Positions 1-12,294 of a DNA stretch of 64,000 nt are shown piece by piece. The DNA lies in assembly GCA_020310875.1 (NCBI GenBank), contig CM035408.1:143835907-143899906 (forward strand), read 5' to 3'. Numbering within the stretch: the first letter of the stretch is position 1; every line of letters starts with the position of its first letter. Source of the DNA: Ceratopteris richardii. Its lineage: Eukaryota; Streptophyta; Polypodiopsida; Polypodiales; Pteridaceae. The position numbers and the translations under genes are program-made. The notes below the pieces were generated by a model. The model made no database searches and was not told the DNA's origin. It saw nothing but the letters and a program-made list of their open reading frames with translations.

Positions 1-1230
1 CAATAAGTTTATATTTTTTCCTAAAAACTTCTCTTTAGGTGTAACTTGATGTACAATAGTCAAATTTCTGTTCATGGTGTATATAGAAGTATGCACAAGT
101 TCTTCCCAATAACAATGAGGCATATTTTTTAGATACATTATAGGAGCTAACTTAGAGAGCAAGCAGCATTAAAATACTCGCAAATTGTTTAACAATAGTT
201 TAAAAGATACTTAACAAGCATTCTACAGCCTACGTGCCTTTTAAGGATGACATGCTCTAGCAGATCACTATTGTAGAAGCCTGCGATGTCGTCTCCCCAT
301 TCCTCTATCAGTCAAAAGATAAACAATAAATATTGAAGAGTAGAATTGTATGCATAAAAAGAGAAGATCCAAATTCTGCATTGCTGGTAGCCTCCGAAAT
401 TCCTTTCAAGCTTTTTCGGCTATGGCGTTGGCAAGCTCCCCATTCAGATGAATTTTTCACCAGGGAAAATTCTAGAGTAGCTTCCTTCTTTTATAATCTC
501 CAAACTCTATTACTAGAGTTATTGCTGCTAACATATTGCGTTGCATTCTTCGATCTGATGGCATTGCTTTTTTTAAAACTCAAAAGTCTAAAATTAGAGT
601 TTCTCAAAAGCGTGTGATTTCCAATCTCTTTCATTATTAATGTGTCTTTTCCTCAATCGATTCTGATATGCACATATATTTTAGAAGACGGAGGAACAAT
701 ATATCTAAGATGCTCATCTGACAACCTTAGTAAATACAATCTTGAAATTCAATCAATAAATATCTCATCATCCCATTTAGTATGAAATTTATAAGGGTGT
801 TCAATAAATGCACAAGGATTCAATATGAAAACCATGGCTCTACTCCTCATTGTTAGATGTGACCACCTTTCTATGTCTCTTGTCTGAAAGACCATGAGAT
901 TCTCCCATTAAATTCTTAGTGTTATAAAGCAATCAAGTTGACATTTTGCATTGTTGTCTGTAATGTGTCATTGTCATGCGAGTAGAACATCAAAGAGCTG
1001 ACACTCTCAACCATCTATTCCTTTCCCATCTATTGATTTTATGACCTTCTCTTTCTTGCATGGATATACTTTTGTTCTTTTCAACCTTCTTCAAATCATC
1101 TCTCCAATCATTAAGATCATCACTATTGGAGCTATTGTCCTTAGAAACCCTATATCCATGGTATTCACTATCTTTATCTAAGATAGTCCTCAATTACTGA
1201 TCAATGGTCTTGAAATTCTTCATATGAATG
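1..1230. other. Unassigned AT-rich sequence
   Basis: I see no recognisable gene, RNA gene or element end here. A 94-codon open frame at 333-617 begins at a TTG, becomes a Leu-rich tail and resembles no family I know, so I do not call it a gene. The stretch may be old intergenic sequence or the eroded 5' part of the retroelement whose gag fragment follows. Confidence 0.4.
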
Positions 1231-1244
1231 ATTTTTTTTACTGA

Positions 1245-1475
1245 TTGTCTTTCCAAGTGGGGAGAGTAAATCTCTCTGACAACTTTATCTCTACCTATGC
1301 ATCAAAATTCAAGCAAATGATATGTGATCTAACTTGGCATGGGGATAATTTCAAAATCCAATTCAGATGGGGTTTAAGAGATGATATGAAGGACCTTCTG
1401 CTCATGATGCCAGAGGTTAAGACATTAAATGAATATGCTGGTTTTTCTAGGTGTGGTCTGGGCATGAACATGTGA
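1245..1475 (+). pseudogene. Ty3/gypsy gag fragment
   Basis: The open frame reads as the capsid-like part of a Ty3/gypsy gag protein. It contains YASKFKQMICDLTW, FRWGLRDDMKDLLL and VKTLNEY, the usual order in chromovirus-type gag: a helix with YASKF, then F..GLRDD.K..L, then KTLNEA. The same signature occurs at 43364-43550 in Gypsy-D, where it reads VGEFASDFKIVF and RFQSGLRDEIKVCL. Only about 70 residues remain, with no zinc knuckle or pol alongside. After the Cys at about residue 70 the frame loses similarity and stops. I infer a relic of a related element. The family call is fairly safe; the element boundaries are not visible. Confidence 0.6.
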
Positions 1476-2237
1476 AATGGGTGGATACCAATTACTAGTC
1501 CATAACTCGAGCTAGTCGCCCCTATCCACTTCCTATCCTCATTGAGCATAAGAGTTCTACTCATTCGTAGTAGGTGCTAGGGATTGTATCTCTTTTTATG
1601 TGGGAGTCGAAGGGTCCCATGGACATTGTGTCCTTCACATTGTAATTTCCATTAATTTAGGCTACCAAAAAGATTAGATCATGCTAAATTTTAAAATCAA
1701 CCATCAAAAGATTGTCTTCAAGTCTCTAGCCCAATTTCCTTGCGCTTTGTTCTTTAAATGGTCCAAGTTTTTAGACTGTAATAGGATGGCATGGGTTTTG
1801 AAATATCTTTAAATCAATGATGGGGTATGTTCTCTACCAGCTATAATCCAATCTCCCCTACTAGAAGGGCATACAACTGAATGTGACATGCAAATTAATG
1901 GTCATTAATACCTCTCTTATCCCTTATCGATAAACATCTACTCAAGGTGGAATGTTCTTACAGAAACTTCCTTTCAACTATCTTTCCCAGAAGAAGAGGA
2001 ATCTCCAAAATCAAATGATGAAAATAAGGCAAAGTGACTCAATTTTGTTCTCAATATGCATAATCAATACACTTACTATTGCTGAGATTCTAAGAGCCAA
2101 GAAACGTTGGGCTAAGGGTTTTTTGAGTTGGAAACATAGCTAGAACTACTATACAAATGATTGGATTAAAGAAAAGGAAGTTGGTTCTAGCCTCATATCG
2201 TATTACAGAAAGTGGTGTTTTTGATATAGCCATGTCA
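1476..2237. other. Unassigned sequence, probably retroelement interior
   Basis: No open frame with recognisable domains. Its position between the gag relic and a possible polypurine tract suggests the internal part of a decayed LTR element, but I find no reverse transcriptase, RNase H or integrase motif on either strand. Confidence 0.3.
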
Positions 2238-2270
2238 TGCTTGGGGGAGGGGAAATGTGGACATGGTCTA
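2238..2270 (+). other. Possible polypurine tract and LTR start
   Basis: A purine run, GCTTGGGGGAGGGGAAA, is followed directly by TGTGGACATGG. This matches the form of the Gypsy-D junction at 44080-44105, where TTGAGGGGGAGGTGA is followed by TGTCATGGACAC. A TATATAAAG box lies about 270 bp downstream, near 2523, which would suit an LTR promoter. I could not find a partner LTR or a target duplication, so this remains a suggestion. Confidence 0.3.
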
Positions 2271-3422
2271 GTGTGCCAAACGTAGGCACCTGAAAAAGAT
2301 TAGACTAGAGAAATTTTAACAAAATATAGAAAATGTTTAGATTTGTTTAGAAAAATGTGGTCATCCACCACAAGTTGAACCAAAAATGGAGCATTGATTG
2401 GTTCAAGGTAAGATGTGTTAAGAAGCTGAGAACCTATGCAATCCTTAATAGAGAGGAAAAAGGTAGTCCTTCCATAGAAGATTCTTCATTTGGGAGTCTA
2501 GATTAATGTCCATGAACACAGCTATATAAAGATCTCTCTAGTGTGAGAGATACATTAGGGTGGAGGAAGACATGAGATGCCTCTTTTTCTCGTGTCTTAA
2601 TAGTATGAAGATGCTCGTAGGGTGCTTAAAATGGGAACTTTATTAGGTTGGGGGAGGTGTTGTGCTGTTTGGTGTCCCTTTGGAAAGTGGTGAGAGGAAG
2701 GGTCTATGGAGAATCTCAAAGGAAAAATGTCCTAAGAACCTCCGTGATCACCAATGGGTCCATCTATTGAGAAAGTATTAGTGTTCCTAAGAAGAAGAAT
2801 CAAGAACTGAGTAAATAAACGACCATTTAGGCATGCATTCATCGTTGTAATGCAAACAAAAAATCAAAAGCAATCACACTTTGTAAGTCAACCAAACCAT
2901 TTTTTTTCATCTAACTTGCTCATATAATTTAAGTGTCTATTTTGGGGGCAAAGAATATATAATGACATGAAATTAGACATGCTTTAGTATTTTTACAATC
3001 CCAATACTTATCTTGGATACTCCCATCCATATATGTTGATAATTGGCCGCATACATTTTAGCCTTGAACATTTGCTTCAATAATCTAACCAATTTCATGT
3101 TATCTTTTTGGAAATTCATGTCTCATGTCTTATGTATTTTCACAGTTGGAAAGCTTTTTTTACTTTTTTAATGGAAGTTTGGCAAGCATCTACTCTTTCG
3201 AGCTTTAACTTTGAAAGAAAAACTATATAGATGATGAGCATAGTAGCCGCGGGGCCCCCCATATTTCACAAAGCAAAGTTTAGACAAGGTCAAAATTGCA
3301 ACTGGTTTATACTCAAATAAATGGAAAGCTTGATTGATGTAGATAGACAGTTTACAACTAGTTGAGTTGATGGATGAATATGACCATGACAGTGAAGAAA
3401 GTATTCTCAATTAAAAGGAATT
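2271..3422. other. Unassigned flank left of CACTA-A
   Basis: No gene recognised. The last 60 bases (about 3361-3422) resemble the sequence immediately right of CACTA-A (24616-24660), in the same orientation and register. Confidence 0.3.
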
Positions 3423-3451
3423 CACTATAACATATGAGGGGCATACTGATG
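3423..3451 (+). repeat. CACTA-A left terminal inverted repeat
   Basis: Starts CACTATAACATATGAGG. It is an imperfect inverse of 24587-24615, with about 20 of 29 positions matching by eye. Flanked outside by ATT. Confidence 0.85.
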
Positions 3452-3454
3452 CTG

Positions 3455-3690
3455 TCTATAACGACGGTCACTCCCGACGTCGATATAAACGTTAGAAAAG
3501 TCCACTTAAAGATACCGATTGTCAAGTGACCATCGGTATGACCATTTAAAACGGATCGTCGTGGTGTCCCGTGACTGCCAGTATAAGCGTCGGTATATGG
3601 ATCGGTATGAGCGTTGGTATATGTGTCGGTATATGTGTCGGTAACTTACTGGAAGTTACTGACGCCCATACCAACGCTAATACCAAGACC
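3455..3690 (+). repeat. CACTA-A left subterminal repeats
   Basis: Many copies of a short motif around (A/T)CGGTAT and its inverse ATACCGA, such as GTCGGTATATGTGTCGG, spaced 10-20 bp apart on both strands. CACTA transposons carry such subterminal arrays, which in En/Spm bind the TnpA protein. The same motif recurs at 24318-24540, at the other end. Confidence 0.75.
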
Positions 3691-3799
3691 GTGTTTTAAA
3701 CATACCGCAAACCCGAGAGAAAAACTAAACATTTTTGCACGTGTTTGAGTACTGGTGGTCTTCTGTCGAACTTGTGCCCACGAACCGAATTGCGACCTG

Positions 3800-4076
3800 C
3801 ATTGACTTGTGCACACACACACACACACAGATCTCTCTCTCTACACACACACTCTCTGTCTGTTTAGATCTCACATCTTGGTAAGTGGTGCACGTACTCT
3901 TACCCTTTGTCTTTCTCTATGCTTTAGGTCTTATACTTTCTCTTCTCTTTGATTTTGCAGAAGTTCTTTGGCGTCAATTCTTTGGAATTCGACGATAGAC
4001 GACATACATTACGATTTGACGACAACGATCCAAAAGAGGGACATACTTGTAAGTGATTGTTTCATTCTCTATTGAT

Positions 4077-4143
<67 letters not shown>

Positions 4144-5170
4144 GAGAAAGAGATAGAGAGAGAGAGAGATAGAGAGAGAGAGAAAGAGAGAGAGAAAGAG
4201 AGAAAGAGAGAAAGAGAGATAGAGAGATAGAGAGATAGAGAGATAAAGAGAGAGAGTGAGAGATAAAGAGAGATGAAAGAGAGGAAGACAGAGATAGGAA
4301 GATAGAGCATACATACACACACACATACACACACACATCTACACATCTACACATGCATACATATACACATACAGGTATGCACATGCATGCTTACATACAC
4401 ATATATATACACACATGCATGCTTACATACACACACATATACACACATGCATGCATACACATACATACAAGTATACACACATGCATACATACATGCACAC
4501 ATGCATACACACATACATACACACACATATATACACATATGCATACATACACATACACATACACACACATGCATACACACATACATACACACAGACACAT
4601 ATATACACATACATACACACATACATGCATGCATACATACACACAAATATACACACATGCATGCATACACTCACACACACACATACATACACACATGCAT
4701 GCAAACACACACACACATGAATGCATACACACACATGCATACATACACATATATACACATATACTCACACATGCATACATAGACACACATACACATATAA
4801 ACACATGCATACATTCACACACACACATACATACACACATGCACACATATACACACATAAGCTAGTGTTTTTAATTAAATATATATAATTAAATATATAA
4901 AATTTTGATTTTAAAGTTTCTTTTACATCAAATATATAAAAATAGGATTATGGTTTTTAGGCTATTTACACATACATACACATATACTTATACACATATA
5001 TATACACATACACATATATATACACATGCATACACATACACACATGTTTTATGTCTAGGTCTTTTTTATTAGGGTTTTAGGGTTTTTACACATGCATAAC
5101 ATATATGCACACATACACATATACATATAATACATATATACATGTATATACACATGCATGCAGAAATATA
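3800..5170. repeat. (GA)n, (CA)n and CATA-type microsatellites in CACTA-A
   Basis: A short (AC)n tract near 3812 is followed by (GA)n with occasional TA breaks (about 4077-4306). Then comes a long imperfect ACACATACATGC-type tract (about 4309-4860), with a further CACATATATACAC stretch at about 4969-5165. Long open frames here encode only alternating MCVC, HTYT or SLSL peptides and are translation artefacts. Short AGGGTTTTAGGGTTT runs occur near 5073 and 5198. CACTA-B has the same GA-then-CA order at the same place inside its left end. Confidence 0.9.
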
Positions 5171-5261
5171 CATATTTTAGGTCTAGATCTTTTAGATTAG
5201 GGTTTTAGGGTTTAGGCATACATATAATTCAGTTACATTTATATTAAGAGAAAATATAGAA

Positions 5262-5690
5262 AAAAATAAGAAAAAAATCTGAATATATAAATAAACATAT
5301 ATATAAAATAGCATAATTATATAGACAAATAAATATGAAAACAACTAGTGTTTTAAATAAATTAATTAATTATATATAATTAAATATATAAAAATAGGAT
5401 TAATTAAGAAAAAAAATCTGAATATATAAATATATAAATATATAAAAAAGGATAATTATATAGATAAATAAATATGAAAACAACTAGTGTTTTAAATAAA
5501 TTAATTAATTATATATAATTAAATATATAAAAATAGGATTAATTAAGAAAAAAATCTGAATATATAAATAAATAAATATATAAAAAAGGATAATTATATA
5601 GATAAATAAATATGAAAACAACTAGTGTTTTAAATAAATTAATTAATTATATATAATTAAATATATAAAAATAGGATTTTAATTATATAA
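5262..5690. repeat. About 138-bp tandem repeat, three copies
   Basis: The marker ACAACTAGTGTTTTAAATAA starts at 5341, 5480 and 5618, a period of 139 then 138 bp. Units are very AT-rich and differ by few bases. A partial, more diverged copy of the core (CTAGTGTTTTTAATTAAATA) lies near 4862. The array sits upstream of the TNP2 remnant. Confidence 0.85.
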
Positions 5691-5934
5691 GCAATAGACA
5701 TATCTATAATACATATATATAATACATATATATAATACATATAACACATATACACATATATAGGTCTTTACTATTAGGGTTTTAAGATTAGGGTTTTAGG
5801 TTTTTTTAGGTATTTAAGTATTTAGGTTTTAGTATTTTAGGTTTAAGTCTTTAGAAGTATGATTTTTAGGTTTAATAAAAAAATCAAATGTTCTAAAATA
5901 TCCATATTGTATTTGAAGGCTAGTTTGGATCCAG

Positions 5935-7132
5935 AGGAGAGAATGGCATGCTCTTGTACTTAGTGTAAGTATCAAAGTTATCGAAAATGATGGATTTGTA
6001 CTGCACATGTTAGAGAGTATGGATCCTTTGATAAAAGTCGACTATAAAACCTATGCTACCATTCGCATGGTTCCCCAGGTGAGCAGATGAACCCAAACGA
6101 CATTGCACCGATAACCTCTCGTGGACAAAAGAGAACAAAAAAGGAGTTAGACGTACAAGCAAGTACTAATACCATTATACCGAGTGAACATATGGAAGAG
6201 ATGCTCGAAGCATTTTATGAGATGGACGAAGATCATGATGGTGGAGAAGATGTCGAGATTTTCATGGACACAGTAGAATTTCCACGATCAGAAGTCGATG
6301 AAGAATATGAAAACATGCAAAGACTAGCTCGTTAACCACTTTACAATGGAGCAAAGATATCTGTACTACGTGTGTCACTCACGATGCTCAATCTGCAATT
6401 CATTTATGGATGGTCAGATAGTAGTATCACTGAATTGTTCAGGTAAAGAAATAAAATTTTATTGTTGTATCAAAATAACTTTATTTATTAATATTATTTT
6501 AATTGCTTATTGCACGCTTCTTAAAGATCAATTTTTGCCAAAGGGCAATGACATGCCTCCAACACGTGGAGATGCAAAAAAACTTTTACAGTCCATTGGA
6601 ATGGATTATACTTGATTGCTTTATTTTTTATTACTTTATTTTTTATTACTTTATTTTTTATTACTTTATTTTTTACATGAAATGGTTCAAAGTAGTCACT
6701 TCTGGAAGAAACGCAATAGTGATGTGGGATAAAAGCGGTTTGCTTCAAGTCGACTCCACAAGATTATGGACGGATGAAAGGGATACATTTGTACTTCCTA
6801 AACACTGTGAGCAAGTTGTTTTTATACTAGATTCAAAAGAACGAGAGTGGCTATTTGTTTTACAAGTCTCCCCACATAGCAAACAAATTTGTGAGAACAT
6901 AGATGTAGAAGAAATTCCATATGTAGTGGACTCAGAGATTCATTCGATAGTCGAGGAGGAAGAGATCGTTGTTCGAGAAGAAGAGGTCATTGAAGAAGAC
7001 GAAATACAGGACGAAGCAATAGATGATGATCAGGAAGAAACCATCATAGCAAGCGATTTGAAATTCATCAATATAGAGATAAATATTCTCGATGCATCGG
7101 ATCTCCATGATGCTAGACTAGAGGATTTTTGA
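5935..7132 (+). pseudogene. CACTA-A TNP2 transposase with deleted core
   Basis: TNP2 is the CACTA transposase that cuts element ends. Pieces appear in the family's order. First, at about 5945-6085, there is a decayed N-terminal Cys/His region (CSCT, CKYQSY, HVREYGSF, HSHGSPG) like the transposase-associated domain. An acidic linker follows (6087-6335). Next is the start of the transposase domain, read across the stop at 6333 in another frame: PLYNGAKISVL and NLQFIYGWSDSSITEL, then a GT-AG intron from about 6441, then LPKGNDMPPTRGDAKKLL (about 6537-6610). The catalytic middle, seen in CACTA-B as CPNDCILYRGEYAD onward, is absent. After a short tandem repeat at 6615-6675 the sequence resumes in the C-terminal DUF4216-like domain (GLLQVDSTRLWTDERDTF and EQVVFILDSKEREW, about 6680-6900), followed by an acidic tail. 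It cannot encode an active enzyme. Confidence 0.75.
6615..6675. repeat. 15-bp tandem repeat at the TNP2 deletion point
   Basis: About four copies of TTTATTTTTTATTAC lie exactly between the last N-terminal TNP2 codons and the DUF4216-like segment, so they mark the junction where the transposase core has been lost. Confidence 0.8.
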
Positions 7133-7253
7133 ATCAAACACTTGTACCTACTAATTTTTGTTTTTTTTTTTCTAGGTTTTTTTGTACACTACCATTTCTC
7201 TATATTACCTTTATTATCACATGCTAATTATTTGAGTTCTTTTGTTATAGAGC

Positions 7254-8203
7254 ATGATGGGAGACTATCCTCCAGTCGCTCCACATTCCATGATAGAGGA
7301 GCAGTTCTTAGAGTTTATCCCTCAAGTACCTCCCGCGTATATGCCTGCTACATCACAATATTGGATCGCTGGTGGTAGCACTCCTCCTGGCCTCACTCCT
7401 GGCGGCCTCACTGCTGTCTGCCTCACTCCCATCGGTGTCACTCCTGCGAGTGGTGCTACTTGCACTAGAGGTATGTCTCTTAGCTTTATGACTCCACCAC
7501 GACCATCTTTTCAGCCATCCGCTACTGGCTCTAGTAGTAGACATGTGCATTCGACACCTCAGTGCGATACAGGTTCTGGCCCGTCTCATAGGTCGAGGTC
7601 ACACTGTGGAGCAGGAGATTCTAGGAGTGGATCTACAGGTAGGTCTTGAGGAGGCGGTTGTTGTGGAGGTAGTGCGAGAGACGTTGTCTTGCCCGCTTCT
7701 ACTCCTAGGACGAGTACCTCAGATGTAGGTACACCACGCGGTACACCATGTGGAACACCATGTACACCTTGGGGTGCTCATGAACATGATGACTCCAAGG
7801 TGTATAGTATTAGAGATGGAGCTCCGATGATGGATGCGACTGGCAAAGCAATGCATGCACGTATAGGACAGCTTTGCTCCATACAGTTTGGACACTCTAT
7901 CATGTTGAAATGGAGTGAACAAGATAAAGATTGAAAGAATTATATCACATAGACAATTTATCAGGAGTTCCGACAAGCCGATGGATAGCCTCTTGTCAGT
8001 TCAGAGTGGATTCTGCACACTGCACGTGAAGTTATGTCCCATCGATGATCTGAGGCTCATGATGCTTTCTTAGCAGGCTTACCAAAGCTTGTATGGTTAG
8101 ATGCTGAGTGGGATATGATTCGCGATGAGTAGCAACAGACTCGTGACCGATATCACCAATAGTAAGACACCGCAGCCACACATTTAGATACGGTTGGACC
8201 GTC
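7254..8203 (+). pseudogene. CACTA-A second gene (Transposase_24/TnpA-like), 5' part
   Basis: The frame from 7254 (MMGDYPPVAPHS) encodes a Pro/Gly/Thr/Ser-rich N-terminal region. It runs through one TGA at 7647 in the same frame to a more ordered part: DSKVYSIRDGAPMMDATG, IGQLCSIQFGHSIMLKW, YQEFRQADG and ILHTAREVMSHR, with several in-frame TGA/TAG codons after 7932. In plant CACTA elements the gene downstream of TNP2 often encodes a Transposase_24 (Ptta/En/Spm) protein that binds subterminal repeats. The layout fits, though the domain match is weak. Copia-1 interrupts the codons for a His-Leu pair at 8204-8208, and the frame continues at 23600 beyond it. Confidence 0.55.
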
Positions 8204-8208
8204 ACATT

Positions 8209-8438
8209 TGTTGATATATTTAGGTAGTGATATGTGTGAACACACTAGGAACACCGAGGTACTTTTTTCCCTCTTTAGGAGGTTTTTTTTCCCTGGCTTA
8301 TATATACGCCTATTGCCCTAATGGGCTACTTATCTTTGTACATTCTCTAGTAATACATTTAGTATTGTGTGTTGTGCTCCAGACTTCTTCTTCTTCATTG
8401 TGCTGTTCACGTGCTTCCGCAGACATCTAACTCCAACA
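8209..8438 (+). repeat. Copia-1 5' LTR
   Basis: 230 bp, TG...CA ends. A TTATATATA box lies at about 8298, followed by a pyrimidine-rich 3' part (CTTCTTCTTCTTC). Differs from 23370-23599 at roughly 26 positions. Confidence 0.95.
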
Positions 8439-8440
8439 AT

Positions 8441-8452
8441 TGGTATCAGAGC
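8441..8452 (+). other. Copia-1 primer binding site (tRNA-iMet type)
   Basis: TGGTATCAGAGC, two bases after the LTR. This is the usual plant copia sequence, complementary to the 3' end of initiator methionine tRNA, from which minus-strand DNA synthesis starts. Confidence 0.9.
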
Positions 8453-8755
8453 AAGTCATCGCTTCATCTAGGCTGTCGTCGACACTCCTCCGTTTGCAGT
8501 CTTAAAATCGCAGGAAATCACGATCTGAGCTCGTTTCGATCTCCAAACGCACTATCAAAGTGCTTATGCAAGCTATTTTGTCTTTTTGTGCCAAAGGTAT
8601 ATACCAGTTTTTGTGCGCCAATATAAGCGTTTTTTTGTGCGCTAATATAAGCGTCTCGAATTCTACTATAGGTCTAGTGGAATTCATCTGGGCAGTTCTG
8701 TTCAACTTTTTGAGATATAGTCAATTTTTTGCATCAAAGCAGTGATGTATTCCGT

Positions 8756-11700
8756 ATGTTGGCTGTTGAGGATAAGTTGGATGGTACCAACTACCCGTTA
8801 TGGGCTTATATGATGCGACATGTGTTGGTTGCAAAAGGACTGTGGAACATTATGCAGGGTGTCGAAAAACATCCTATCACACCTGCAACTGTTACAACTG
8901 CAGGTACTGAAGCTGATGCAGAAGGTGTCGAAGATGATGATATTCTGCATATTCCTGTTCATGCTACGGTTTTTGTTGCACCTACTGCAGAGCAGATTTG
9001 TTGGGATGGCAGCGATGCCCAGGCACATGCATTGATAGCTTTGTTTGTCAAACGTGTCATTATTCCTCACATTTGCTCTTGCAGAACAGCTAAGGATGCT
9101 TGCGATACACTTACCACATTGTACCAAGCTAGGAATGAGGCTCGTGTTGCTTAGCTCCGAAAACAGTTGGAGAGTGAGCACATGAATGAAGGTGATTCTA
9201 TGGACAGTTTCCTAACGAAGATCAAAGACTTCAAGGAACAGTTGATTTCTGTTGATGAGGTTATACCAGATAGCTCACTTGTGCAGACCGTTCTGAATGG
9301 TCTTCCTGATTCATATCAAAGTTTTGCTTCTACTCTTCGGTTGATGATGAAAGGCAATCCAAATGCCTTATCATTTGAGGAGTTAGTCTCTGTTCTGTTG
9401 CAGGAAGATCAGTCCAAGCAGAATAGGTCCATTATGCGAGTTGAAGATCAAGCTTTCCTGGCTAGTCAGAAGGGCAAAGGAAAATGGAGCTCTTCAACTA
9501 GTAAGCAGAAATCTGCTAATTCTGCACATTCAAAGAAGGAAGATAAAGATGAGAAGAAATCAGAAAAGCAGAAATTTTTTTGTAAGTACTATAAAGGGAA
9601 TGATCATGTCATAAAGAACTGTCCAAACTTGGCTGCTAAAGATGCAAAGAAGAAAGAGGCTGGAATGGTCGTTGCAGAGGCCTCTACACCAAAAACAAAG
9701 TCTGCTAATCTTGTGCAGGAAGAAGAATGGGTGTTTACTACTGTGTGTAGTTTTGACCCATCTTCTCATGAGCAGTGCATGTCTGTAGTAGACTCAGATG
9801 TTTGCCAGTATTTTGACAGTGGGGCGACCAAACATATTACCTTGCTGCGTAGTTTCTTCTCTTCACTCGAGCCTGCCCCTACATGGAATACTGTTACATG
9901 CGCTAACAACTCCTCTTATCCTGTTATGGGAGTTGGTAAGATCATTTTGACTACTACTGATAGTAGTTTTTCACTTTGTCAGATGCTTTATTTGTGCCAG
10001 GGATCAAGAAGAACGTGTTATCAGTTTCTGCATTAGCGAAGATTGGCTTGGTTGTGAAATTTGTTGATGACAGGTATACAGTTCATGATGTATCAAATGG
10101 AAATGTGATTATTGCTTCTGGCATTTTATGTCGTGGGCTGTATAAGCTCATAGACTATGAAAGATCTGTAAATGATTTGGCATTTGTAGTAAATGATTCT
10201 CAGGTGATTTCAGATGTAAAGCTTTGGCATGCACTCTTTGGTCATCTGAATTTTGCTAGTTTGCTATGCCTGCAAAAATCTGAAATGGTTTCCTCTTTGC
10301 CCAAACTTGAGGCAACTGGAAAATATGTTTGTGAAGGCTGTATTTTGGGCAAAATGCAGCATTTGTCCTTTCCAAAAGATGGTTCAGTTCGGGCTACTCA
10401 GAATATGCAACTTGTACATAGTGGTGTCTGTGGTCCTATTCAGACACCTTCTTTTGGGAATTATCTTTACTTCGTGACTTTCATCGATGATTTTTTCAGG
10501 AATGCATGGGTATATCCATTGAAGGCAAAGTCAGAAGTGTTCACGTGCTTTAAACAGTTTTTTCTTTTGTCTCAAAATCTATCAGCATGTAAAATGGGCA
10601 CCCTCTGTTCTGATCGAGGGGGCAATATACGTCTTCTGATTTTAATGCATTTCTGGCTGAACGTGGGATAAAACCCCAGTGTACACTGTTGTATACACTT
10701 GAACAGAATGGAGTTGCTGAACGAAAGAAGAGGTCACTCATGGAGATGGCGAGGTGTATGGTCAAGAGTCAGGCTTTACCACATAGTTTCTGGCTTGAGG
10801 CTGTCATGTGTGCAGCATATGTACTGAACAGGTGTCCCACTAAAGAGTTGCAGTCTATCACTCCATATGAGCCTTGGCATGATCGCAAGCCATCTGTTGC
10901 TCATCTACGTGTTTTTGGATGTTTGGCATAATCATTAGTGCCTGAACAACATCGCAGAAAATTAGATAATAAAGCAGTAAAATGTATTTTTGTTGGGTAA
11001 AGTTCTCAAAGTAAAGGCTATCACCTGTATCATCCACAGACTAAAGGCATTCTGGTTAGCCGCAATGTTGTCTTTTTGGAAGATGCTATTCATCCATTGC
11101 TTTCATGTACTACGGAGACATTTGTTAGCTCCAAAGACATGTATGATACTTTGCTGCCTCTTTTTTTAGGTGGACAGTCCAGTGCTGGTCCCAATGAGGC
11201 AACTTCTCAACCTTCACAGGTTTCATGTGATGATGCAGATCATTCCATTTCTGATGCAAATTTATATGATGCACTAGTTGATGAGAGAGTTGATATTGAG
11301 CAGGGAAAAACTATGCCAAAATGGCTGGTGCAGACTTTGCATGACAGCAAATTAGATGCACCTCTGTCATATCGTACTGGTTCAGGCTCTCATAGTGCCT
11401 CTTTTGCATCAGATTGCTATGCTATGATTGCATCTAGTCTCTATGATGAGAATGAGCGTGTTTCGTTTGATGAAGCACAAAAATCAGAAAATTGGATGGC
11501 TCCTATGCAATTTGAATATGATGTTATAATGAAGAAAGGTACTTGGTCTTTATGTGACTTGCCTCCTGGAAAGAAGGCCATTGGCACTAAGTGGGTATAC
11601 AAGCTGAAGCATAAACCAGATGGTACAAGTGACAGGTATAAAGCTAGGCTTGTTGTAAAGGGTTATGCATAGGAAAGAGGCATTCATTTTGATGAGACCT

Positions 11701-12243
11701 TCGCACCTACATGCGGTATGACTACTGTTCGGAGCATCTGTGTACTTGCAGATCATCATGGTTGGAATGTACATCAGTTGGACATTAAAACAACATTTCT
11801 GAATGGTGACTTCCATTAAGAAGTGTATATTTTTTAGCCCCGTGGCTTTGTGTGGAAAGGGCATGAAAACCAGGTGTGTCGGTTAAAGAAGGCATTGCAT
11901 GGTTTAAAGCAAGCACCACATGCTTGGTATGAGAAGATACATGCCTTTTTGATTGCACATGGTTTTGAGAACAGTCCAACTGAAAGCACCTTATATGTTA
12001 AGCGTGCTAATGATGTGCTTCTGATCATTGTTGTCTATGTTGATGACATGCTGCTCACTGGTCCTATTGAGAAGCATATTGTTGATTTTAAGCTGATTTG
12101 CATGCCTCATTTGAGATGTCTGATTTGGGGCATTTGCATCACTATTTGGGCATTCAATTTATGCAAGTTGATGGAGGAATGGCCTTGTGTCAAACGAAAT
12201 ATATTGACACATTATTATAGCATTTTGGCCTTGAAGACTGTAA
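8756..12243 (+). pseudogene. Copia-1 gag-pol, 5' segment
   Basis: From the ATG at 8756 (MLAVEDKLDGTNYPLW) the frame gives the copia gag fold (LVSVLLQEDQSKQ near 9380). A damaged zinc knuckle follows, CKYYKGNDHVIKNC at about 9581, with Tyr where the second Cys belongs. Protease motif YFDSGATKHI is at about 9812. The integrase zinc and core regions (HALFGHLNF, then VTFIDDFFRNAW) continue to about 10930, with a frameshift near 10650 before EQNGVAERKKR. Reverse transcriptase runs from about 11470 (WMAPMQFEYD, KWVYKLKHKPDG, LHGLKQAPHAWY, VVYVDDMLLTG), then shifts frame near 12100. Several in-frame stops (9153, 10929, 11670, 11817, 11835) replace Gln codons. It ends at the CACTA-B insertion. The protein would be non-functional. 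Confidence 0.9.
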
Positions 12244-12294
12244 CACTACAAGAAATAGGGGGGGCGTAGCAATGCCCCCAAATTGAAAAAAAAA

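Noticed and set aside
333-617. 94-codon open frame as a small gene
   Set aside because: TTG start, Leu-rich tail, no family resemblance, no promoter or splice context.
4062-4865. Long open frames on both strands encoding SLSL, MCVC or HTYT peptides
   Set aside because: Pure translation of (GA)n and (CA)n/(CATA)n repeats; open in several frames on both strands.
5070-5800. AGGGTTTTAGGGTTT runs as a possible interstitial telomere
   Set aside because: Only one to two degenerate TTTAGGG units at each place, scattered in AT-rich sequence; not an array.
7353-7976. Minus-strand frames opposite the CACTA-A second gene
   Set aside because: Composition mirrors the Pro/Ser/Thr-rich plus-strand frame; no independent motif.
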